Assembly: GCA_913061495.1 (NCBI GenBank)
Contig: CAJXVG010000010.1
Location: 1-33,713, forward strand
Direction: 5' to 3'
DNA: 33,713 bases
Source of the DNA: an uncultured Winogradskyella sp.
GTDB lineage: Bacteria > Bacteroidota > Bacteroidia > Flavobacteriales > Flavobacteriaceae
Position numbers and translations under genes: made by a program. The notes beneath the pieces were generated by a model. It was not told where the DNA came from, did no database searches, and worked only from the letters and a program-made list of their open reading frames with translations. Within the stretch, counting starts at the first letter, position 1. Each line of letters opens with the position of its first letter. Positions 1 through 7,785 of this stretch are shown in pieces.

Positions 1-47
1 CTACACGTAAGGAGTCGTCGGCAGCGTCAGATGTGTATAAGAGACAG
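1..47 (+). other. Illumina Nextera P5-side adapter (artefact)
   Basis: This is library adapter and not genome. Bases 1-6 match the end of the P5 primer, 7-14 (GTAAGGAG) match the Nextera i5 index known as S505/N505, 15-28 match the read-1 adapter and 29-47 are the 19-bp Tn5 mosaic end. The order is exactly that of a Nextera library molecule. Genomic sequence starts at about 48. Confidence 0.98.
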
Positions 48-766
48 AAATAATAAAGCACAATTGCCATACCTGCTAAAGCAACAATAGAACCTATGAT
101 GCCAAGCTGAACACTTTTCCAAATAAATGGTCTCCTAATAAAGCTCTTGGTTGCGCCAACCATTTGCATCGTTTTAATAATAAATCGTTTGGAATAAACA
201 GCCAATCTTATAGAGCTGTTAATCAATAATACTGCAATTAAAGTAAACAGTCCGCTGATAACCAATACCCAAAAGGTAATTTTTTTAACGTTGTCATTCA
301 TCAATTCCACCAAATCGTTATCGTACCTAGTTTCTTCAATAAATGCTTTTGTAGAAAGACCTTCTGTGATTTCAGATAACTTTTCAGTAGTCACAAAATC
401 TGCTTTCAAATATACATCTATGGAATTTTTTAACGGATTGTAACCCACAAAATCCATAAAATCTTCTCCAGTTTCAGATTTCATTAGTTCAGCAGCTTCC
501 TCTTTAGAAACATAAACCGCTTCTTTGGTGTAATCTGCCATAGCTAAAGTTTTCTTTAGCTGATTTACTTCAACCTCTTTCGCAGTATCATTCAAATAAA
601 TGGTCATTACCACTTGCTCTTTAAAATGATCGGCTACTTTTTTTGAGTTAATGACCAATAGTCCCAAGCATCCTAAAAGGAACAAAACCAATGCAATACT
701 GATAACGACTGAGATATAAGAAGAAATAAGTTTTCGTTTTTGATACTTATCAAAAGATGATGCCAT
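48..766 (-). CDS. ftsX: Cell-division ABC transporter permease FtsX (partial)
   Basis: FtsX is the inner-membrane partner of the ATPase FtsE and activates peptidoglycan hydrolases at the division site. The reading frame begins with ATG at 766 (MASSFDKYQKRKLISSYISV) and runs off into the adapter at 47, so about 239 codons are present and the C-terminal end is missing. Visible parts are an N-terminal cytoplasmic stretch, a first membrane helix (SIALVLFLLGCLGLLVI), a periplasmic domain of about 130 residues, then a helix (FWVLVISGLFTLIAVLLI) followed by the family segment around IKTMQMVGATKSFIRRPF. A third helix starts just before the break. It is divergent from leuS. The call rests on the membrane layout and the MVGAT-type motif. 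Confidence 0.88.
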
Positions 767-858
767 GGATTAATACGAATTAGTGCTGTAAAAATAAAAA
801 ACAATTTGCTTATGCAGACTATTACAACGTTTAGTTTTTTATTGTGTTGTAATAGGTT

Positions 859-866
859 TAAATTTG
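859..866 (+). promoter_or_regulatory. Putative -7 promoter element for leuS
   Basis: TAAATTTG fits the Bacteroidota -7 consensus TAnnTTTG and lies 26 nt before the leuS ATG. No well-spaced -33 TTG is obvious (the nearest is about 14 nt upstream), so this is tentative. Confidence 0.4.
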
Positions 867-892
867 CACCTTATTTCAAGTAATACAGGACT

Positions 893-3800
893 ATGCAGTA
901 CGATTTCAATCAAATCGAAAAAAAGTGGCAAGACTACTGGGCAAAAAACCAAACGTTTAAAGCTGTAAACAATTCAGATAAACCAAAATATTACATTTTG
1001 GATATGTTCCCTTATCCAAGTGGAGCAGGCTTACACGTCGGTCATCCATTAGGTTATATAGCGAGTGATATTTATGCACGTTACAAGCGTCATAAAGGCT
1101 TTAACGTATTGCACCCACAAGGTTATGATAGTTTTGGTTTACCTGCAGAGCAGTATGCAATTCAAACAGGTCAGCATCCTGCTGTAACAACCGAAGAAAA
1201 TATTAAAACCTACCGCAGACAATTAGACCAAATAGGGTTTTCCTTTGATTGGAGTAGGGAAGTACGCACCTCAGATCCTCAATATTATAAATGGACACAG
1301 TGGATCTTTATTCAACTGTTTGAATCTTATTTCTGCAAGGATTCCAATATGGCAAAACCGATTTCTGAATTGATTGCAGTGTTTGAAGCTGAAGGGAATT
1401 TAAAAATAAATGCTGAATGTGATGATAATATTGAGCCTTTTACAGCTGAAAATTGGAACAGTTATTCATCTAAACAACAACAAGAAATTCTATTAAAATA
1501 CAGACTGACCTATTTAGCCGAAACGGAAGTAAATTGGTGTCCTGCACTAGGAACGGTTTTAGCCAATGACGAAATTGTAAACGGAGTATCGGAAAGAGGA
1601 GGACATCCTGTTGTCAGAAAAAAAATGACACAATGGAGTATGCGAATTTCTGCTTATGCAGAACGTTTGCTTCAAGGTTTAGATACTATTGACTGGACAG
1701 ATTCACTAAAAGAAAGCCAACGTAATTGGATTGGGAAATCGGTTGGAGCGTCAGTTATCTTTAATGTCATTCCGACAGAGCGCAGCGACGAGAAATCTCA
1801 TAAAATCGATGTCTTCACCACAAGGCCAGACACCATATTTGGAGTCTCATTTATGACACTAGCTCCAGAACACGACTTAGTTTCAAAAATAACAACTCCA
1901 GAGCAAAAAGCCGAAGTTGAAGCCTACATAGAAAAAACAGCAAAACGAAGTGAGCGCGATAGAATGGCAGATGTAAAAACAATTTCGGGTGTGTTTACCG
2001 GATCGTATGCTGAACATCCATTTACAAAAGAACCAGTTCCAATCTGGATTGGCGATTACGTTTTGGCAAGCTACGGAACAGGAGCAGTTATGTCTGTGCC
2101 ATGTGGTGACCAACGCGATTATGATTTTGCAAAGCATTTTAATATTCCAATTCCAAATATATTTGAAGGAGTTGATATTTCTGAAGAAGCCTATGGCTCA
2201 AAAGAAAATGTAAAGATTACCAATAGTGATTTCCTCAACGGAATGAACATGAAAAAGGCAACCAAACGTGCCATCTACGAATTGGAACAATTAGGACAAG
2301 GAGAAGGGAAAACCAATTACCGTTTACGCGATGCTGTGTTTTCTCGTCAGCGTTATTGGGGCGAACCATTTCCGGTTTATTACGTAAACGGAATGCCGCA
2401 AATGATAGATGCCAAACATTTACCATTAACATTACCCGAAGTTGAAAAATATTTACCAACCGAAGAAGGTGAACCACCTTTGGGACGTGCAGATGTTTGG
2501 GCTTGGGATACAAATACAAATCAAGTAGTTTCAAATGAACTTGTCTTTCCGACAGAGCTCAGCGACGAGGAATCTCACAACGGAATCTACCCTTTAGAAC
2601 TAAACACTATGCCAGGTTGGGCAGGCAGCTCTTGGTATTTTTTCCGTTATATGGAAGAAAAAGCCAATAGAGACGATGCTTTTGCCACAGAAGATGCACT
2701 TAAGTATTGGGAAAATGTAGATTTATATATTGGAGGAAGTGAACATGCTACAGGCCATTTATTATACTCACGTTTTTGGGTAAAATTTATGAAAGACCGA
2801 GGATTTGTAAATGTAGAAGAGCCTTTTAAAAAGCTGATTAACCAAGGGATGATTCTTGGGACTAGTGCTTATGCGTATGTTTTAAAAAGGTCTGCAGAGA
2901 TGCCTGAATCTTACATCCAAAAAGACTTTGATAAATTTCAAAGAGCTAAGGAATTTTTAGGTGATTGTGTGAAGAGTTTTATTATCTCAAAGGAATTAAA
3001 AAATAAAATAATTCATGGAACTGCTAATCAAAAAGATTTGGTTGAGATCTTAAAATTTGATAATTGGTTTAACTCTCAGACTAAGCAAAAAGAACTAAAG
3101 ATTTATCTTGAAGAAGTTAAAGCAGAAGATATCAGACGAATTCCTATTCCAGTTGAATTTGTCAATTCTTCAAATGAAATTGATTTTAATTCTTATCATA
3201 AATGGAATCCAGAATATAATTCAGCAGAAATTTTATCAAGTATTGCTGATAGAGAAGTTGAAAAAATGTCCAAATCCAAATACAACGTTGTCAATCCAGA
3301 TGATATTGTAGCAGATTACGGAGCAGACAGCCTACGACTCTATGAAATGTTTTTGGGACCATTAGAACAATACAAGCCATGGAATACAGCTGGTATTACT
3401 GGTGTTCACAGCTTTCTTAAAAAACTGTGGAAATTATATGCAGATGATAATGGATTAAAAGTTAATGATGCAGAGACAACAAAAGATAGCCTAAAAACAT
3501 TACATAAAACCATAAAGAAAGTAGAAGAAGATATTGAGAATTTCTCTTTTAACACGTCGGTTTCTACCTTTATGATTGCTGTAAATGAGTTAACAGCCCA
3601 AAAATGTACAAGCAAAGAAATTTTAGAACCTTTACTGGTTTTAATTTCACCTTATGCACCACATATTGCAGAAGAGTTATGGTCACAATTAGGAAATGCT
3701 GAATCCATCTCAACAGCACCTTTTCCTAAATTTGAAGAAAAATATTTAGTGGAAAGCAGCAAGGAATATCCAATTTCGTTTAATGGCAAAATGCGTTTTA

Positions 3801-3943
3801 CCATGGAATTGCCTTTAGATTTAAGCAAAGACGAAATTGAAGCGGCTGTTATGGCAAATGAAAAAACCCAAAATCAATTGCAAGGTCGCACACCTAAAAA
3901 AGTGATAGTTGTACCTGGTAAAATTGTAAATATTGTAGGATAA
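893..3943 (+). CDS. leuS: Leucyl-tRNA synthetase, enlarged
   Basis: Class I synthetase that charges tRNA-Leu with leucine and edits mischarged products. The HIGH-type motif is HVGH at residues 48-51, the CP1 editing domain contains TTRPDTIFG near residue 310, the tryptophan-rich WAGSSWYF is near 578-585, and KMSKS is at 791-795, followed by an anticodon-binding helical domain and the C-terminal domain. At 1016 aa it is much longer than the 860 aa of E. coli. Two things account for part of the excess. A 39-nt repeat is present in frame twice, giving PTERSDEKSH near residue 295 and PTELSDEESH near 554. A segment of about 85 residues (about 661-748) before KMSKS is longer than I expect for Bacteroidota LeuS. 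All catalytic motifs are intact, so it is presumed functional. A strong terminator follows. Confidence 0.97.
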   Translation: MQYDFNQIEKKWQDYWAKNQTFKAVNNSDKPKYYILDMFPYPSGAGLHVGHPLGYIASDIYARYKRHKGFNVLHPQGYDSFGLPAEQYAIQTGQHPAVTTEENIKTYRRQLDQIGFSFDWSREVRTSDPQYYKWTQWIFIQLFESYFCKDSNMAKPISELIAVFEAEGNLKINAECDDNIEPFTAENWNSYSSKQQQEILLKYRLTYLAETEVNWCPALGTVLANDEIVNGVSERGGHPVVRKKMTQWSMRISAYAERLLQGLDTIDWTDSLKESQRNWIGKSVGASVIFNVIPTERSDEKSHKIDVFTTRPDTIFGVSFMTLAPEHDLVSKITTPEQKAEVEAYIEKTAKRSERDRMADVKTISGVFTGSYAEHPFTKEPVPIWIGDYVLASYGTGAVMSVPCGDQRDYDFAKHFNIPIPNIFEGVDISEEAYGSKENVKITNSDFLNGMNMKKATKRAIYELEQLGQGEGKTNYRLRDAVFSRQRYWGEPFPVYYVNGMPQMIDAKHLPLTLPEVEKYLPTEEGEPPLGRADVWAWDTNTNQVVSNELVFPTELSDEESHNGIYPLELNTMPGWAGSSWYFFRYMEEKANRDDAFATEDALKYWENVDLYIGGSEHATGHLLYSRFWVKFMKDRGFVNVEEPFKKLINQGMILGTSAYAYVLKRSAEMPESYIQKDFDKFQRAKEFLGDCVKSFIISKELKNKIIHGTANQKDLVEILKFDNWFNSQTKQKELKIYLEEVKAEDIRRIPIPVEFVNSSNEIDFNSYHKWNPEYNSAEILSSIADREVEKMSKSKYNVVNPDDIVADYGADSLRLYEMFLGPLEQYKPWNTAGITGVHSFLKKLWKLYADDNGLKVNDAETTKDSLKTLHKTIKKVEEDIENFSFNTSVSTFMIAVNELTAQKCTSKEILEPLLVLISPYAPHIAEELWSQLGNAESISTAPFPKFEEKYLVESSKEYPISFNGKMRFTMELPLDLSKDEIEAAVMANEKTQNQLQGRTPKKVIVVPGKIVNIVG
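1765..1803 (+). repeat. In-frame 39-nt repeat, copy 1, inside leuS
   Basis: This stretch matches 2542-2580 at 35 of 39 bases. It is read as VIPTERSDEKSHK and falls in a loop of the CP1 editing domain just before the TTRPDTIFG motif, where other LeuS proteins have a shorter loop. Core: TTCCGACAGAGC then CAGCGACGAG. Confidence 0.8.
2542..2580 (+). repeat. In-frame 39-nt repeat, copy 2, inside leuS
   Basis: Second copy of the repeat at 1765-1803, in the same orientation and the same reading frame, read as VFPTELSDEESHN. It lies just before the segment that leads to the WAGSSWYF motif. TTCC and GGAA at the two ends of the core can pair, giving a weak hairpin. The four mismatches to copy 1 show that the two are not a recent exact duplication. 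Confidence 0.8.
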
Positions 3944-3947
3944 TCAA

Positions 3948-3965
3948 TTCCTGCGAAAGCAGGAA
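3948..3965. repeat. Short REP-like hairpin
   Basis: TTCCTGCGAAAGCAGGAA is a perfect 7-bp stem closed by a GAAA tetraloop, starting 4 nt after the leuS stop codon. From general knowledge, similar TTCCTGC/GCAGGAA hairpins are scattered through many Bacteroidota genomes. It has no T-tract, so it is not the terminator. Confidence 0.65.
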
Positions 3966-3995
3966 ACTCAAAATTAATTTGAACGACAAAATTTG

Positions 3996-4024
3996 AAGCC
4001 TTCAGAATACTGAAGGCTTTTTTT
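3996..4024 (+). terminator. Intrinsic terminator of leuS
   Basis: A perfect 10-bp stem, AAGCCTTCAG (3996-4005) and CTGAAGGCTT (4010-4019), with loop AATA, followed by a run of seven T (4018-4024). Confidence 0.93.
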
Positions 4025-4041
4025 GTTTTTAATAATGAGAC

Positions 4042-4157
4042 TTCTCGATACAATTTGCTCATGCTTCACAAACCATTCGAAGTGACGTAATGCATTAGAA
4101 TATCTTAGTAGTCAGTTCGAGTGACATTGTTTTTTTTTTGCATTTTTGTATCGAGAA
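4042..4157. repeat. Palindromic MITE-like intergenic element
   Basis: The ends are a perfect 12-bp inverted repeat, TTCTCGATACAA (4042-4053) and TTGTATCGAGAA (4146-4157). Inside, TCGAAGTGAC (4077-4086) pairs with GTCAGTTCGA (4111-4120) at 9 of 10 positions, giving a nested cruciform of about 116 nt. I recall similar TTCTCGATAC/CACTCGAAGTGAC sequences as dispersed repeats in flavobacteria, but copy number cannot be tested here. No clear target-site duplication was seen. Confidence 0.7.
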
Positions 4158-4459
4158 CTTTTTTCAAAAAAAACACTTTATCGAAACTATTATACATTTG
4201 TCTAATAGTGTATTATGTTTAAAATGAGCTGATTATTGATTTTTATTCAAAAAAAAAGCTTCAAAATAATAATTCCATAAAAATGACTTCCACTTGAGGC
4301 TCAAATTTGTTTAGTTTAATTTTTTAATGGTATTTCACATGGCTATTAATCTTAAAATCTGCACTTAAATGGAAAGCGCTTGTTAATTCATTTGAATTAA
4401 ATAAATAAAGCTGAGTAGCGATTTCCATTTTTGCAGATTTATTAAACTAAAATTACCAA

Positions 4460-5560
4460 ATGAAAATAGGAGTCCCAAAAGAAATTAAGAACAACGAAAA
4501 TCGTGTTGGTATGACTCCATCAGGAGTTTTCGAGTTGACTAAAAACAATCATAAAGTATTTGTACAAAAAGATGCTGGTTTTGGAAGTGGCTTTTTTGAT
4601 CAGGATTACATAGAAGTTGGAGCAACCGTTTTAGATACCATAGAGGAAGTTTACGCATCTGCAAAAATGATTGTAAAGGTTAAAGAACCTATTGCAAAAG
4701 AATATCCTTTGATAAAAGAAAATCATGTGGTATTCACCTATTTTCATTTTGCCTCAAGTGAAACACTGACAAAAGCTATGCTAAAAAGTAATGCTGTTTG
4801 TATTGCTTATGAAACGGTTGAAGATAAAGATGGTTCCTTACCATTATTAACTCCCATGTCGGAAGTGGCAGGAAGAATGGCGATACAACAAGGAGCAAAA
4901 TACTTAGAAAAACCCATTAAAGGACGTGGAGTATTATTAGGAGGAGTTCCGGGAGTACCACCTGGTAAAGTTTTAGTACTTGGTGCCGGTATTGTTGGTA
5001 TTCAAGCCGCAAAAATGGCAGCTGGTTTGGGCGCTCATGTTACTATAATGGATATTAATATGAAACAATTACGATATGTAAACGATGTAATGCCAAGTCA
5101 TGTGGTCACTGAATTTTCAAGTGAATATAACATTAGAAAACGCATTAAGGATCATGATTTAATTATTGGAGGTGTATTGGTAAAAGGAGCAAAAGCACCA
5201 AAATTAATCACACGAGACATGTTGAAAGATATGCGGCCAGGAACAGTTTTGGTGGATGTAGCTGTGGATCAAGGAGGTTGTATAGAAACGACTAAGGCCA
5301 CAACCCATGAGGACCCTACTTTTATCATTGATGATGTTGTACATTATTGTGTAGCTAATATGCCTGGAGCCGTACCTTATACTTCTACCCTAGCACTTAC
5401 AAATGTAACATTGCCGTATGTGCTAAGATTGGCAAATGAAGGTTGGGAAAAAGTTTGCGCTAAAGATAAAATGTTGTCCAAAGGTCTTAATATTGTGAAA
5501 GGTAAAGTGGTTTATCAAGAAATTGCTGAAGCCTTTAATTGGTCGGTTGATGCTATGTAA
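4460..5560 (+). CDS. ald: Alanine dehydrogenase
   Basis: NAD-dependent enzyme that interconverts L-alanine and pyruvate plus ammonia. The 366-residue length is usual for the family. The residues used by characterised alanine dehydrogenases are present at matching numbers: R15, K75 (in KVKEP), H96 (in YFHFAS) and D270 (in VDVAVDQGGC). The nucleotide-binding fold has GAGIVG at 175-180 with the acidic residue D198 at the end of the second strand. The ATG at 4460 gives the standard N-terminus MKIGVPKEIKNNENRV. It stands alone behind a long AT-rich upstream region with inverted repeats, which suggests its own regulation. Lrp-type control is common for ald genes, and an Lrp-family gene lies 2 kb away, but that link is inference. 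Confidence 0.96.
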   Translation: MKIGVPKEIKNNENRVGMTPSGVFELTKNNHKVFVQKDAGFGSGFFDQDYIEVGATVLDTIEEVYASAKMIVKVKEPIAKEYPLIKENHVVFTYFHFASSETLTKAMLKSNAVCIAYETVEDKDGSLPLLTPMSEVAGRMAIQQGAKYLEKPIKGRGVLLGGVPGVPPGKVLVLGAGIVGIQAAKMAAGLGAHVTIMDINMKQLRYVNDVMPSHVVTEFSSEYNIRKRIKDHDLIIGGVLVKGAKAPKLITRDMLKDMRPGTVLVDVAVDQGGCIETTKATTHEDPTFIIDDVVHYCVANMPGAVPYTSTLALTNVTLPYVLRLANEGWEKVCAKDKMLSKGLNIVKGKVVYQEIAEAFNWSVDAM

Positions 5561-5662
5561 TGTTTTAGACTGACACATCCATTGCTGACAAAATTTCTTA
5601 ACTAATATTTGGCTCGTTATTTGTTACTCTTTCCTTAAATTTACAATACAAAAATTATAATT

Positions 5663-6370
5663 ATGGGAGGAATAGGAATGGGCTATTGGATATTAATTGG
5701 AGCCATTGCTTTAGTCAGTTGGTTGGTTAGTAATCAATTGAAGAAAAAGTTTGCCAAGTACTCTAAGGTGCAATTGAGAAATGGCATGAGCGGAAGAGAG
5801 ATTGCAGAGAAAATGCTTGCAGATAACGGTGTTTCTGATGTTGAGGTAATTTCAACACCAGGACAATTGACAGACCATTACAATCCAAAAAATAAAACGG
5901 TTAACCTGAGTGAGTCCGTTTACAATCAGCAAAATGCAGCTGCAGCTGCCGTTGCTGCGCATGAGTGTGGCCATGCAGTACAACATGCACAAGCTTACAG
6001 CGCCTTAGGTATGCGTTCAGCATTAGTACCAATTGTAAGTGTTACTTCTGGAATGTCACAATGGTTGGTCATTGGTGGTTTAATTTTAGGTGCAGCAGCT
6101 GGAGTAGGAATTGGATATTGGGTAGCCGTTGCTGGATTAGTGTTTATGGCCTTTGCTACTTTATTTAGTTTTATTACACTACCTGTAGAATATGATGCAA
6201 GTAACCGAGCATTAGCTTGGTTAAAGACTGAAAATATGGTAACGCCAGAAGAATATAAAGGTTCTGAAGATGCACTTAAGTGGGCAGCAAGAACTTATTT
6301 AGTAGCCGCAATTGGTGCACTTGCATCTTTATTATATTGGGCACTTCAGGTGTTTGGAGGACGAGATTAA
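5663..6370 (+). CDS. YugP-type membrane zinc metallopeptidase
   Basis: Member of the neutral zinc metallopeptidase family typified by Bacillus YugP (Zn_peptidase_2). The 235-residue protein has an N-terminal membrane helix (GYWILIGAIALVSWLVS), a cytoplasmic or membrane-proximal catalytic part with the zinc-binding HECGH at residues 100-104, then two or three further hydrophobic helices (about 130-170 and near the C-terminus). The segment EYDASNRALAWL is typical of these peptidases and probably supplies a further metal ligand. The substrate is unknown. It lies 102 nt after ald and is followed by a strong terminator. Confidence 0.9.
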   Translation: MGGIGMGYWILIGAIALVSWLVSNQLKKKFAKYSKVQLRNGMSGREIAEKMLADNGVSDVEVISTPGQLTDHYNPKNKTVNLSESVYNQQNAAAAAVAAHECGHAVQHAQAYSALGMRSALVPIVSVTSGMSQWLVIGGLILGAAAGVGIGYWVAVAGLVFMAFATLFSFITLPVEYDASNRALAWLKTENMVTPEEYKGSEDALKWAARTYLVAAIGALASLLYWALQVFGGRD

Positions 6371-6390
6371 TACTATTGAAATTAAATTTA

Positions 6391-6416
6391 AAGCCCTGAT
6401 TTATCAGGGCTTTTTT
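6391..6416 (+). terminator. Intrinsic terminator after the YugP-type gene
   Basis: AAGCCCTGAT (6391-6400) pairs perfectly with ATCAGGGCTT (6403-6412), followed by six T (6411-6416). Confidence 0.92.
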
Positions 6417-6467
6417 GTTTCATATTTTGAAAATACTTAATTTGAACCCACTAAATTAAATCATATC

Positions 6468-7172
6468 ATGGAAAACCAATTACCAGAAAAAATTGTAGTA
6501 GGCACTCTTTCAGAAGTAGAACGTGCAGCATTTTACAGAAAAACCTACGCACATGTTGCAGGTGGAGTTCTTGTCTTTATCTTATTTGAATTTCTTCTAC
6601 TCCAAAGTGATACTATTGTAGAATTTATGCTTTCAATGACCGAAGGTTATAAATGGCTCTTAATGCTCGGAGGATTTATGCTAGCAACCAATTACGCTGA
6701 AGGTATGGCACTGAGAACATCAGATAGAAATATGCAGTATTTAGCTTACGCAATTTATATCTTTTTTGAAGCATTGATATTTGTACCTATGATTTATATA
6801 GCAGCATTCTATATGGAATCTGGGCCAGAAATATTAAATCAAGCAGCAATAGTAACTTTGGCTTTATTTACAGGTTTGTCTGCTGTTGTACTTCTAACCA
6901 AAAAGGATTTTTCATTTTTAAAAACAGGACTGACCATTGGTTTCTTTATTGCCATTGGGTTAATAATTGCAGGAACCATTTTTGGTTTTAATCTTGGCTT
7001 GTGGTTTTCCGTTGCTATGTGTTTATTGGCAGGAGGATCAATATTGTACCAAACATCAAATTTGGTAAATAAGTATTCTGTGGATGAGTATATACCAGCA
7101 TCATTAGGGTTGTTTGCTTCTTTGATGCTCTTATTTTGGTATATTCTTAGAATTTTTATGTCTAGGGATTAA
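6468..7172 (+). CDS. Bax inhibitor-1 / YccA family membrane protein
   Basis: 234-residue integral membrane protein with about seven hydrophobic helices, matching the BI-1 (TMBIM) family in length and layout. The N-terminus (about residues 1-28) is hydrophilic, followed by helices starting at HVAGGVLVFILFEFLLL. The family includes calcium-leak channels and the FtsH-interacting YccA, but nothing in the sequence decides the function here. It is bracketed by two nearly identical terminators and is therefore probably transcribed alone. Confidence 0.85.
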   Translation: MENQLPEKIVVGTLSEVERAAFYRKTYAHVAGGVLVFILFEFLLLQSDTIVEFMLSMTEGYKWLLMLGGFMLATNYAEGMALRTSDRNMQYLAYAIYIFFEALIFVPMIYIAAFYMESGPEILNQAAIVTLALFTGLSAVVLLTKKDFSFLKTGLTIGFFIAIGLIIAGTIFGFNLGLWFSVAMCLLAGGSILYQTSNLVNKYSVDEYIPASLGLFASLMLLFWYILRIFMSRD

Positions 7173-7196
7173 TTTGAATAAAACTATATATACTTT

Positions 7197-7222
7197 AAGC
7201 CCTGAGAAATCAGGGCTTTTTT
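7197..7222 (+). terminator. Intrinsic terminator after the BI-1 family gene
   Basis: AAGCCCTGA (7197-7205) and TCAGGGCTT (7210-7218) form a perfect 9-bp stem with a GAAA loop, followed by a run of six T. The stem is almost identical to that at 6391-6412. It separates this gene from the convergent Lrp-family gene. Confidence 0.92.
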
Positions 7223-7250
7223 ATTTACGTCCAAAAATAAATTAATAGAA

Positions 7251-7721
7251 TTAAATTTTAATCTGTCTATTTATCTGTTCTTGAAGTGATATGAAAGTTT
7301 CAGTACGTGAAACACCTTTTATACTTTGTATTTCAGAATTCAAAACGTGCATTAAATGTTCATTGTCTTTTGCCAGAATTTTAAGGAAGATACTCCAATG
7401 ACCTGTGGTATAATGACATTCAATAACTTCTGGTATTTTTTGCAACTGTTTTACAGCTTCAGGATTACTAACGGCTTTATCAAGATAAACACCAACAAAA
7501 GCCATTGTGGTATAGCCTAAAACTTTTGGATTTACAATAAATTTAGAGCCAGCCAGTAAACCTGATTTTTCAAGTTTTTTAAGTCTTTGGTGAATTGCTG
7601 CACCAGAAATACCAACATTACGAGCTATTTCTAAAATTGGTGTTCTGGCATCTTCCATTAATGCTCTAAGTATTTTTTTGTCAATACCATCTATGTAAAC
7701 ACCCTTTTCATTAATCTTCAT
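7251..7721 (-). CDS. Lrp/AsnC family transcriptional regulator
   Basis: 156-residue regulator. The N-terminal winged helix-turn-helix has the family pattern IDKKILRALMEDARTPILEI then ARNVGISGAAIHQRLKKLEK (residues about 13-55). The C-terminal RAM ligand-binding domain covers about 65-150 (VGVYLDKA, YTTGHWSIFLKILA, VLNSEIQSIKGVSRTETFI). It lies 64 nt downstream of the saccharopine dehydrogenase-like gene on the same strand, so the two may be cotranscribed and the regulator may sense lysine or a related amino acid. That last point is inference. Confidence 0.92.
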   Translation of the reverse strand: MKINEKGVYIDGIDKKILRALMEDARTPILEIARNVGISGAAIHQRLKKLEKSGLLAGSKFIVNPKVLGYTTMAFVGVYLDKAVSNPEAVKQLQKIPEVIECHYTTGHWSIFLKILAKDNEHLMHVLNSEIQSIKGVSRTETFISLQEQINRQIKI

Positions 7722-7785
7722 ATTTGTTGAGTCTAAAATTGAAAGTTAAAAATAAGAAAAGCATTTCAAAATGAAATTTTTTATA

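Larger units (their letters stand above)
3944..4459. other. Repeat-rich intergenic spacer, leuS to ald
   Basis: 516 nt without a gene. It contains a small hairpin (3948-3965), the leuS terminator (3996-4024), a palindromic element (4042-4157) and an AT-rich stretch with a perfect 11-bp inverted repeat (4310-4320 and 4441-4451) plus the palindrome AAGCGCTT at 4374-4381. No tRNA-like fold or credible reading frame was seen. Confidence 0.8.

Noticed and set aside
29-47. Tn5/IS50 mosaic end as a sign of a resident transposon
   Set aside because: It is joined to Illumina primer and index bases on the outer side, as is the copy at 33659-33677, so it comes from library preparation.
4042-4157. Reading the palindromic element as the leuS terminator
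   Set aside because: A textbook terminator already lies at 3996-4024, and the element has no T-tract directly after a short stem.
4371-4386. GGAAAGCGCTTGTTAA as a catabolite-repression (cre/LacI-type) operator for ald
   Set aside because: The match is only partial, Bacteroidota lack the Bacillus CcpA system as far as I know, and a single short site cannot be supported.
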